Assembly: GCA_034096865.1 (NCBI GenBank)
Contig: JAWQFJ010028276.1
Coordinates: forward strand, 17,501-27,500
Source of the DNA: Theodoxus fluviatilis
Taxonomy: Eukaryota; Mollusca; Gastropoda; Cycloneritida; Neritidae
Reading direction: 5' to 3'
Length of the DNA stretch: 10,000 bases
Every line of letters begins with the position of its first letter. The stretch's first letter is position 1. Shown in pieces: positions 1-6,333 of the stretch. The translations under genes and the position numbers were made by a program. A model generated the notes under the pieces. It was not told the DNA's origin, did no database searches, and saw only the letters and a program-made list of their open reading frames with translations.

Positions 1-1370
1 TGGATCCAAACAAACTTAGTAATTATAGGCCAGTCTCCAATCTTTCTTTTCTGTCAAAAATTGTTAGAGAAGTTAGCTTTGCAGCAGCTGCTGGAGCACG
101 TGTCCCAGTATGACCTTTTAGCCCGTTTTCAATCCGCGTACCGTGCCCATCATTCCACCGAAACAGATCTGCTCCGTGTTCTAAACGATCTTCTCCTTGT
201 TTCTGATGATTACAAAGTTTCTCTTCTTACTCTGTTGGACTGAGTGCCGCGTTCGACACAATAGACCATGGAATTCTTCTCACCCGTCTTAGAAACATGT
301 TTGGCATTGAGAACTTAGCACTCTCTTTCCTGCATTCATATCTCTCAGAACGTAGACAGACTGTTTCGATCTCGGGTTTTGCTTCTGATCCTACACCTCT
401 CAAGTACGGAGTCCCTCAGGGCTCTGTTCTGGGTCCTCTGCTGTTTCTACTGTACACCCAACCACTCTCCAATGTAATTGATAGTCATTCAGTCTCTCAC
501 AGTGAATTTGCTGATGATACCCAGCTCTACAACTCCTCCCATCCCAGTCAAATCCACTCTCTTCTTTCTACCAGCGAACACTGTATCTCTGACGTGAAAC
601 GGTGGATGACCCTGAACAAGCTCCAACTCAATGACTCAAAAACTGAAGCACTCCTGGTGGGCGGCGGAGGCGAATCGGATCAGGCCCTCAAACTAACCAT
701 TGGTCACAGTGACATCGTCTTCTCTCAGTCTGTTAGAAATTTAGGCGTCATGTTTGACGATGACCTGTCAATGAGAGCTCATATCAACAAAGTCTGTCAG
801 TTAGCATATTATGAGTTAAGGAAAATTAGTACCATTCGTCATTATCTTTCTCAGCAGGCCACCAAAACGCTCATCACATCACTTGTTCTGTCTCGTCTCG
901 ACTATGGAAACTCTCTTCTCGCTGGCATCCCTGACACTCTGCTTAACAAACTCCAGAAAGTTCAGAATTGCGCTGCTAGGCTAGTTTTTCTATGTCCCAA
1001 GCGTACCCATGTCTCTCCACTCCTACATACACTTCACTGGCTCCCCATCTCTCAGAGGATAGATTATAAACTTGCTACTTTGTGCTTCAAGGCCATCAAC
1101 AACACCGCACCACACGCTCTTACAGAAATTCTTACAGTCTACACGCCCTCCAGATCTCTACGCTCAGCTGCTGACTCTAGAATGCTTAATGTCCCCCGCC
1201 GTAACAAGAAAACTCAAGGACAGCGTGTCTTCTCCTATATTGGACCTGTAACCTGGAATAATCTCCCTCTCTCAGTCTGTCATTCTGACACTCTGCCCCA
1301 GTTCAAAAGTGCTCTGAAGACCCACCTCTTCCGATCCACCTTTCCCGCTGAGCTGCTTCGCCTTACTTGA
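1..1370 (+). pseudogene. LINE reverse transcriptase, 3' part, frameshifted
   Basis: Encodes the RNA-dependent DNA polymerase part of a non-LTR retrotransposon ORF2, which copies element RNA at a nicked chromosomal target. Seen in order: the DPNKLSNYRPVSNLSFLSK block (from position 3), QSAYRAHHSTETDLLRVLND (about 130-190), the motif A catalytic-aspartate block SAAFDTIDH (243-269), motif B GVPQGS (408-425), the motif C catalytic FADDT (507-521), then NLGVMFDDDL and a thumb/C-terminal region with SRLDYGNSLLAGIP and LHWLPISQRIDYKL. The stop is at 1368-1370. These blocks are typical of the CR1/L2/Rex/jockey-like group. The frame breaks twice: one extra base near 66 moves frame 3 to frame 1, and one missing base near 240 creates TGA at 241-243 and returns it to frame 3. 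From 243 on the frame is open. The endonuclease domain, expected upstream, lies outside the window. Family assignment is firm; the exact clade is not. Confidence 0.93.
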
Positions 1371-1471
1371 CCTTGCCTGCGCTAATGCTGTGTATATTGT
1401 ATAGTTTTGTTTATTGTACTTAAGTTTTTGTTTTGTTTATGTGTGTTGTCGCGTATAGTTAGCTAATAGTG
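1371..1471 (+). other. Proximal 3' UTR of the LINE
   Basis: Directly after the reverse-transcriptase stop the base composition changes to T/G-rich text (GTTTTGTTTATTGTACTTAAG and similar) with no open frame. The style matches the T/G-rich text at 4399-4465, which supports one interrupted UTR. The character changes again to C/A-rich sequence after about 1471, where TAGTG (1467-1471) is a candidate target-site duplication. Confidence 0.6.
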
Positions 1472-1479
1472 AAGACTCA

Positions 1480-1502
1480 CCCTCGAGGAACGACGTAGTC
1501 GT
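1480..1502. repeat. Palindrome and short inverted repeat at the insertion edge
   Basis: CCTCGAGG (1481-1488) is a perfect 8-base palindrome. It is followed at once by ACGAC-GTA-GTCGT (1490-1502), a 5-bp stem with a 3-base centre. The block lies a few bases inside the proposed left boundary. Related words (CCCTC.AG followed by GACGTA) recur at 2372-2389 and, more weakly, 4243-4257. Confidence 0.5.
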
Positions 1503-1747
1503 CCAAGAGGGGAGGGACAATTAGCCTAACAGAGTTTACAAACTAAACTCGACCACCACTCCTCGGGGGGACACCACAACAGTCAAGCAATGTTTAACAA
1601 ACACGTGAAAAGGACCACTGAATCAGGAATAAATAAACAAATCAAGGTTTATTCAAACAATAAAAATGACAACAAAATTCACAACAACAAATTCAGTTCA
1701 CTCTAGCAGGGTGATTCCAGACACACCAAAAACTGGAATCAAATTAC

Positions 1748-1777
1748 CCACAGGTAAGCAAACACGTTACCCTGTGG
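1748..1777. repeat. Inverted repeat (hairpin), first unit
   Basis: CCACAGGTAA (1748-1757) pairs with TTACCCTGTGG (1767-1777) apart from one bulged C, leaving a 9-base loop. It occupies the hairpin position in the short unit preceding the two 173-bp units, but its sequence is unrelated to theirs. Confidence 0.6.
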
Positions 1778-1873
1778 TATAGGGAAAACTTCTTCCCTCT
1801 CTCCATCACCAAAATACCAGAAACTGGAATAAATTATTATGCTGCCCAGGCATAAAACATACACTCATTCCCA

Positions 1874-1908
1874 CCACTCGTTCTAACAACCGCTATGAGA
1901 ACGAGTGG
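1874..1908. repeat. Perfect 11-bp hairpin with 13-base loop
   Basis: CCACTCGTTCT (1874-1884) and AGAACGAGTGG (1898-1908) are exact reverse complements separated by 13 bases. The same arms and loop length recur in the next unit at 2047-2081, so the geometry is a property of the repeat and not an isolated accident. Confidence 0.85.
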
Positions 1909-2046
1909 AATCTCACACAGGGAAAAAGCCTGTCACCCCTAAAAATGACAATGAAATCCAACCTCACTCCAACCCACAGCCAGTCCACCAGAAACTAGAG
2001 TTTAATCAAAAAGGCAGTTCTGGCTTGAAATACACATCTCTTTCCG

Positions 2047-2081
2047 CCACTCGTTCTGAAGCGCGTCTCTAGAACGATAGA
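2047..2081. repeat. Second copy of the 11/13/11 hairpin, right arm decayed
   Basis: The left arm CCACTCGTTCT (2047-2057) is identical to that at 1874. The loop is again 13 bases but of different sequence. The right arm begins AGAACGA (2071-2077) and then diverges, leaving about 7 contiguous pairs. Loop length is preserved although loop sequence is not. Confidence 0.75.
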
Positions 2082-2155
2082 AATCTCACCACAGAATAGA
2101 AATATATTAAACACCGAGACATGACAACAAAGTCACGCACACTTCCGTTCACAAA

Positions 2156-3442
2156 CAGTCTCCAAAGCTTTTAACGATCCCTTGTTAAATAGAAATACCC
2201 TTAAACTTCTCCTAAATCCCGACTCAAAACACCCAATCTCCCTTTAGAAGATTTAATAGAACTTGCTCAATATCCTGCAATCAAAGTTACCATTGACTCG
2301 ACCCTGCAACAACACTCTCCCGTCGCTGCATATCAATGAAGCCCCAGACCCCCTTAGGCTCCTCCCCCTTCCCCTCTAGTGATGACGTACATCCGCCCAA
2401 CACTGACTGGTGAAAGGTAAACAGACTGAACTCACCCCGCGTGCAAACTCCCCTTCACGCGTCGTCCTTTCTCGCTCGACAGTTCACACGAACTACCACT
2501 CCCACGAGCAGCAACAATGTCGACACAACATGTGAGAAAGCAATGAAAAGGTTTTCCCTTACCCCTCTTCGCCGTCTGGACTCTCTCCCAATCCAGAAGA
2601 TTCCAATCCCAAAGTAGGCTTACCCAACACACACTGTCGGAACTACACAGGTGGGAAAAACACAACAACCTCACAGAATTCCCAAAGCGACCCCTACCCC
2701 CTTCCACCCTTTCAGTCCTCTGAAAGAAGAAATTGTCCCCAACCCATACTTGGACAAATGCTGGAAGAAACACAGTCCCCCTTGGAAGTCACTGGTAGTG
2801 CATCGTAGACGGACGCGTTCCGAGCGCCCCGGTGTCGCAGCAATATGCCCCTCTCCTGTCTTGAGGTTACACTGACCCGCAAGCACCTTGCTCGCTACCC
2901 AAGTCAGTCAAGTTCAAAAAGTCTATCTGAACCCCGGCAGGTATCTCCCCAGTCATCCAAGCCAGTGCGATAAAATGTCATCCTACCAAGAGAATCAAGT
3001 CACCCATCGCACTTCGCCCGTTGTATGTCACTCCTACAACCGATAAGCTGCGCCTTTACACCGCCTCACGCGGGTGTACACGCTAGCGCTCCCCGACCCC
3101 CTGCCTCTAATCAAATCTTACTCTCGATGATTAGGCCACACCGTGTGGACTTCACACCCGACCGTAGGTGTATTTCGTTAGACTCCCTACCATTAGCACA
3201 CATGCTAGTCTCAACAAAATCGTAGCTCCCGAAGCTACAAATGAAGATTTTACTTGCACAACTGTAGAACCACAACAGTTGAAGATGAAGCGCTCCATGC
3301 GCCTCGCAGCGTCGTTCTCCCAGCCTCACGCCAGACCCGCGTCAGCGTAGCGTCCTCAGAAACGACAGCGTACTCGAGGTCCGTCCGTATGGACTCGATA
3401 CGACGATACCGTAGAGCAATACCAGAAGCAGCAGCGGTAACC
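2156..3442. other. Non-coding stretch, no gene recognised
   Basis: Only short frames on both strands, none with a domain, signal peptide or codon pattern I recognise. A 113-codon minus-strand frame (2432-2773) overlaps plus- and minus-strand frames of similar quality and has no supporting context. The block at 2346-2389 (AGACCCCCTTAGGC, then CCCTCTAG and GACGTA) resembles 4229-4257. The segment 3222-3281 holds two small hairpins. Otherwise I see nothing. Confidence 0.55.
3222..3281. repeat. Two adjacent short hairpins
   Basis: GTAGCT (3222-3227) pairs with AGCTAC (3233-3238) across 5 bases, and CAACTGT (3259-3265) pairs exactly with ACAGTTG (3275-3281) across 9 bases. Each stem alone could occur by chance; two within 60 bases fits the hairpin-rich character of this insertion. 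Confidence 0.45.
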
Positions 3443-3487
3443 GTAGATAGATACAAGTAGGTAGGTAGATACGGTAGGTAGGTAGAC
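3443..3487 (+). repeat. Imperfect GTAG/GATA microsatellite
   Basis: A short tetranucleotide tract built from GTAG and GTAGATA words, interrupted by ATACAA and ATACG. It looks like an old degraded microsatellite. Confidence 0.75.
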
Positions 3488-3980
3488 AGCCTGAAACATA
3501 TAACCGTACGACCCCAATGAGAAAACTACTCTTTCTCCCCTGAATTTACACATGCAGGATTCAACATTTAGCGGCGCATTCCAGCCCAGACGCTTTAGTT
3601 GAAACGCTTACTCGCGCCCGGCGAGAAAAATTGAATTAACATGCCCTTTTACTCACGAAGTGAATCACAAAACATTTCCAAATGGAGATAGGTACTTTTC
3701 CCAACCATTCCCCATAGATTTACTTCGACTCGAGGCATAATTCACTCAAGCAACAAATGAATGACCTACTTCCCGCCCTAATCAATGGTCAGTCACCCCA
3801 CGCGGTAAAAGAATTATGGCGAAACTGCACGTTACCTCAAACAACCCCAGGCCGTGGTTCATCCATAGAAACTTCACCCCAGTCACAGGAAGATCCTTCT
3901 TCCACTCTCACGTGTCCAACCCAGCTCGAGCTGACACAGAGAGATTTCGCCAAGCGAACCGACTTCGCTTCCAAACTGCC
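3488..3980. other. Non-coding stretch between short direct repeats
   Basis: No recognisable gene. An 80-codon plus-strand frame (3757-3999) has serine/threonine/proline-rich, low-information content and no upstream support, so I do not call it. AAGCGAA (3952-3958) and TTCGCTT (3964-3970) form a perfect 7-bp hairpin just before the second direct-repeat copy. Confidence 0.5.
3551..3579 (+). repeat. Short direct repeat, copy 1
   Basis: CATGCAG followed by a variable stretch and TTAGCGGCGCA. The same order occurs at 3981-4006 with a small length difference, 430 bases away. The 11-base core is identical in both. Confidence 0.5.
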
Positions 3981-4006
3981 CATGCAGTTTAACAGTTAGC
4001 GGCGCA
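3981..4006 (+). repeat. Short direct repeat, copy 2
   Basis: CATGCAG and TTAGCGGCGCA again, two to three bases closer together than in the copy at 3551. A 7-bp hairpin ends 10 bases upstream. Flanking sequence of the two copies is not otherwise similar, so this is not evidence for long terminal repeats. Confidence 0.5.
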
Positions 4007-4164
4007 AACTGCACGCTCGACCTTCCATCCGACCGACGGAGCATAAACTGATCATATAGACGCTATCAAGCTTCGATGTCGCCTTCCCCACGTGATCAAC
4101 TTCCAATCGGTAATGAGTATTTTCCCGCTCCCAATTTTTCCCCCAATCATTGTTTAACAGACTT

Positions 4165-4183
4165 CGCGGGCTTCGAACCCGCG
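4165..4183 (-). other. tRNA T-arm / B-box-like hairpin
   Basis: On the minus strand a GCGGG stem, a TTCGAAG loop and a CCCGC stem form a T-arm-shaped hairpin (6 bp with the outer C-G pair), and GGTTCGAAGCC (complement of 4169-4179) fits the RNA polymerase III B-box consensus GGTTCGANNCC. I could not fold a convincing anticodon arm, D arm or A box in the roughly 60 bases upstream on that strand (4184-4245), and loop position 60 is G rather than the usual pyrimidine. It may be the remnant of a tRNA-derived SINE or a chance palindrome; it is not a tRNA gene. Confidence 0.3.
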
Positions 4184-4505
4184 TTAGCGAACGTGTAGAC
4201 CCCGTAGCATTCCGATATACCCCTCAAGAGACCCCCTAGGCCCCCTAGAGTGACGTAGTACCCCCCAGCTACACGACAGATCTGCCGCAATGCGTCAAAC
4301 CGTTTGAACGCTGATACGGGGCAGATTCACACACTGACAATTTTAGTGGCATCACATAACGGCATCATATCACACCTTGTTGCACTCTACGACATGTGTA
4401 GTGTGTGAGTTTTTGTGGGAATGTGGTGTTGAGTGGTTGTATGAGTGTTGATTCTTTGGATTGTAAACGCCATGAGCTTGCCTGTCAAGGGAAGGTATGT
4501 GCGTA

Positions 4506-4511
4506 AATAAA
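4506..4511 (+). promoter_or_regulatory. Polyadenylation signal AATAAA of the LINE
   Basis: A canonical AATAAA hexamer lies between the terminal stem-loop and the ATT tail. Its position suits a LINE 3' end; use as a processing signal is inferred. Confidence 0.45.
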
Positions 4512-4514
4512 CTA

Positions 4515-4515
<1 letters not shown>

Positions 4516-4568
<53 letters not shown>
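4516..4568 (+). repeat. (ATT)n microsatellite, about 17.7 units
   Basis: An uninterrupted run of ATT with no substitutions. It directly follows the LINE terminus, so it most likely began as the LINE tail and may have expanded since. Confidence 0.95.
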
Positions 4569-4569
<1 letters not shown>

Positions 4570-4875
4570 GACAGGATATGCGTGTTAAAGAATGAATTAT
4601 TTCCTTATTTTCATTTCCACCGGTTTCTTACTCTGATTACTCACCATCAAGTGTAAAGAATGGTTCCGTTCTACTTTAGGCAACTCAGTTACCTGGTAGT
4701 CTGGCGAGGACGTTTTCAATTCCGATCATGTTAGTCAGATGTCTTGCCTGTGGTTTTCTCACCGGCTGCGCCAGTTTGTGATGATGATGACACTAGAGTA
4801 GTGAGCATTGCCCACGTTGCTGATATTTACAGGCAACAAGCGAGTAGGGAAACATGGGGAAATAAAGGAAAATGG
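4569..4875. other. Unique spacer, nothing recognised
   Basis: No open frame of note, no strong hairpin and no similarity to the neighbouring arrays that I can see. A short GATGATGATGAC run lies near 4780. Confidence 0.5.
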
Positions 4876-4891
4876 ATATATATATATATAT
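4876..4891 (+). repeat. (AT)8 microsatellite, left boundary of the duplication
   Basis: Sixteen bases of pure AT immediately before the first 145-bp copy. The equivalent tract before the second copy is 62 bases. Confidence 0.9.
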
Positions 4892-5035
4892 CTGGTCAAC
4901 ATCCGGACCTGCAGGCCTAATTTCTAAGTATGATGACATTAACAGATACACAATGAAACAGGATGTTGTCAACCACATGTTGCCTACAAATAAATTGCAC
5001 ACGTCACTGAAAAATTATATAATGGCTTACGTGCG

Positions 5036-5036
<1 letters not shown>
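4892..5036 (+). repeat. 145-bp duplicated unit, copy 1
   Basis: Begins CTGGTCAACATCCGG and ends TTACGTGCGG. It differs from the copy at 5100-5244 by three substitutions that I can count (about 98% identity). An internal inverted pair, CAACATCC near its start and GGATGTTG about 60 bases later, would allow a fold-back. No coding signal. Confidence 0.93.

Positions 5037-5037
<1 letters not shown>

Positions 5038-5099
<62 letters not shown>
5038..5099 (+). repeat. (AT)31 microsatellite
   Basis: Sixty-two bases of uninterrupted AT between the two 145-bp copies. Such tracts are hypermutable and prone to cruciform formation, so length here may vary between individuals or be mis-assembled. Confidence 0.97.
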
Positions 5100-5101
<2 letters not shown>

Positions 5102-5244
5102 GGTCAACATCCGGGCCTGCAGGCCTAATTTTTAAGTATGATGACATTAACAGATACACAATGAAACAGGATGTTGTCAACCACATGTTGCCTACAAATA
5201 AATTGCACACGTCACTGAAAAATTATATATTGGCTTACGTGCGG
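5100..5244 (+). repeat. 145-bp duplicated unit, copy 2
   Basis: Near-identical to 4892-5036 at an offset of 208 bases. One of the three differences completes a perfect 12-base palindrome GGCCTGCAGGCC (GACCTGCAGGCC in copy 1). Each copy is preceded by an AT tract, so the duplicated module is probably AT tract plus 145 bp. Confidence 0.93.
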
Positions 5245-5271
5245 TACTGAATGCTTTTTCCCCATGCTCAT

Positions 5272-5986
5272 CACGTTGCCTTTGTGCGTGGACGTTTCCA
5301 ACATGTTACGGCTACTTAGCATCGCTATTTCACGTTGCCTTTGTGCGTGGACGTTTCCAACATGTTACGGCTACTTAGCATCACTAATTCACGTTGCCTT
5401 TGCGTGTGGACGTTTCCAACATGTTACGGCTACTTAGCATCGCTATTTCACGTTGCCTTTGTGCGTGGACGTTTCCAACATGTTACGGCTACTTAGCATC
5501 GCTATTTCACGTTGCCTTTGCATGTGGACGTTTCCAACATGTTACGGCTACTTAGCATCGCTATTTCACGTTGCCTTTGCGTGTGGACGTTTCCAACATG
5601 TTACGGCTACTTAGCATCACTAATTCACGTTGCCTTTGCGTGTGGACGTTTCCAACATGTTACGGCTACTTAGCATCACTATTTCACGTTGCCTTTGCGT
5701 GAGGACGTTTCCAACATGTTACGGCTACTTAGCATCGCTATTTCACGTTGCCTTTGCGTGTGGACGTTTCCAACATGTTACGGCTACTTAGCATCACTAT
5801 TTCACGTTGCCTTTGCGTGTGGACGTTTCCAACATGTTACGGCTACTTAGCATCACTATTTCACGTTGCCTTTGCGTGTGGACGTTTCCAACATGTTACG
5901 GCTACTTAGCATCACTAATTCACGTTGCCTTTGCGTGTGGACGTTTCCAACATGTTACGGCTACTTAGCATCACTATTTCACGTTG
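5272..5986 (+). repeat. 59-bp satellite array, 12 full units plus 7 bases
   Basis: Units start CACGTTGCCTTTG at 5272 and every 59 bases to 5921, with a final CACGTTG stub at 5980-5986. There is no length change anywhere. Variation is confined to two small zones: TGTGCGTGG against TGCGTGTGG (plus CATGTGG and CGTGAGG singletons), and TCGCTATTT, TCACTATTT or TCACTAATT at the end. The middle, including the palindrome AACATGTT, looks invariant. A period of 59 is not a multiple of three, which argues against coding. Confidence 0.97.
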
Positions 5987-6049
5987 TTGAAAGCTACAGT
6001 CGCCGCATTTAGTGAGGCGTTTTCGTATAATTGATGTCCGCAATTCCGC

Positions 6050-6091
6050 ATTATATCATCAACAATTTTCAGTCTATAGAGATGATATAAT
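6050..6091. repeat. Perfect 11-bp hairpin with 20-base loop
   Basis: ATTATATCATC (6050-6060) and GATGATATAAT (6081-6091) are exact reverse complements. CGC before the left arm and GCG shortly after the right arm could extend the stem across a 3-base bulge. It lies in the spacer just before the 54-bp duplication. Confidence 0.75.
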
Positions 6092-6100
6092 CCTGCGTCA

Positions 6101-6208
6101 GGCAGTTGACGGTATTATTTTAACTTTCAATGAAGTTTGCGCCGATTTCATGCTGGCAGTTGACGGTATTATTTTAACTTTCAATGAAGTTTGCGCCGAT
6201 TTCATGCT
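6101..6208 (+). repeat. Perfect 54-bp tandem duplication
   Basis: GGCAGTTGACGGTATTATTT at 6101 and 6155 starts two copies that I read as identical over 54 bases. The period is 18 codons and one plus-strand frame stays open through both (about 6012-6215), repeating AVDGIILTFNEVCADFML. There is no ATG start, homology or other support, so I treat this as a recent non-coding duplication. Confidence 0.93.
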
Positions 6209-6333
6209 GTTATAAAAATGTGGAATTTCTGAGATTGTTCAAATCTGTATCACGTGACGTTCCTCAAGACACATGGCGTGGATTGTGGTTGCTGGGGCAG
6301 CTTGTGGCGTGGCACACAACACAGCCAAGAAAC
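6209..6333. other. Unique spacer with a TCACGTGA palindrome
   Basis: No gene. TCACGTGA (6250-6257) is a perfect 8-base palindrome and a canonical CACGTG E-box with the flanks favoured by MiT-family bHLH factors; binding is not shown. GGTTGCTG (6287-6294) and TGGGGCAGC (6293-6301) lie near the left edge of the minisatellite and recur, directly and inverted, on its right side near 8575-8587. Confidence 0.45.

Larger units (their letters stand above)
1726..2155. repeat. Diverged tandem units, two of about 173 bp plus a shorter one
   Basis: Two adjacent units share three landmarks in the same order and spacing: CCAGAAACT (1817 and 1988), a CCACTCGTTCT hairpin (1874 and 2047) and ATGACAA/ATGACAATGAAATC-like text (1945 and 2121). 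The offsets are 171, 173 and 176 bases, so these are one repeat with small indels. Text around the hairpin is also shared (ACACTCATTCCCACC against ACATCTCTTTCCGCC; AATCTCACACAGGG against AATCTCACCACAGA). A shorter relative starts at 1726 (CCAAAAACTGGAATC) with a different hairpin, and ATGACAACAAAATTC at 1666 looks like the end of a still earlier unit. The units are clearly old. No coding capacity is seen; function unknown. Confidence 0.65.
1472..4398. mobile_element. Putative non-coding insertion within the LINE 3' UTR
   Basis: About 2.9 kb of mostly C/A-rich DNA separates the two parts of the LINE UTR. A 5-base word TAGTG lies at the left junction (1467-1471) and again at 4399-4403, and also at 4344-4348, so the right boundary is ambiguous. 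I found no terminal inverted repeats and no long terminal repeat pair when comparing the ends by eye. No reading frame above about 110 codons occurs and none shows a recognisable domain, so any element would be non-autonomous. AATAAA-like signals exist on the minus strand (complement of TTTATT at 1648-1653), followed on that strand by text ending near 1472, which would suit a minus-strand element. Alternatives: several nested old repeats, or two unrelated LINE pieces flanking ordinary intergenic DNA. Confidence 0.4.
1..4568 (+). mobile_element. Non-LTR retrotransposon (LINE) copy, tail split by an insertion
   Basis: The reverse-transcriptase frame (to 1370), a T/G-rich 3' UTR start (1371-1471) and a typical LINE terminus (about 4399-4568: stem-loop, AATAAA, trinucleotide tail) share one orientation and make one coherent element if the intervening 2.9 kb is removed. 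The 3' end shape, a hairpin followed by a short AT-rich tandem repeat, is known for CR1/L2-like LINEs, whose enzyme recognises the 3' end of its RNA. Seen: the motifs and their order. Inferred: that the two pieces belong to one copy rather than to two LINE fragments. The left end is outside the window, so copy length and 5' truncation cannot be judged. Confidence 0.6.
4399..4568 (+). mobile_element. LINE 3' terminus with (ATT)n tail
   Basis: T/G-rich text leads to a structured end: ACGCCAT..AGCTTGCC (from 4467) can fold back on GGGAAGGT..ATGTGCGT (to 4504), with two mismatches and one bulge. AATAAA follows at 4506-4511 and then 53 bases of ATT repeat. This layout is well known at the ends of CR1/L2-like LINEs in invertebrate genomes and marks the site where reverse transcription starts. 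It probably belongs to the element whose reading frame ends at 1370. Confidence 0.65.

Noticed and set aside
2432..2773. 113-codon minus-strand frame
   Set aside because: Overlaps several other short frames, has no recognisable domain, and lies in a hairpin- and repeat-rich non-coding stretch.
3757..3999. 80-codon plus-strand frame
   Set aside because: Low-information S/T/P/Q-rich translation, no homology that I recognise, and it overlaps a hairpin and a direct-repeat copy.
1472..4398. LTR retrotransposon with paired LTRs
   Set aside because: The two ends were compared by eye and share only an 8-base word; no long direct terminal repeats, primer-binding site or polyprotein frame were found.
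4793..5210. Short frames encoding runs of IY across the AT microsatellites
   Set aside because: They simply translate AT repeats and the two copies of the 145-bp duplication.
6012..6215. 67-codon frame containing a duplicated 18-residue segment
   Set aside because: In-phase only because 54 is a multiple of three; it begins at GTG and has no other coding support.
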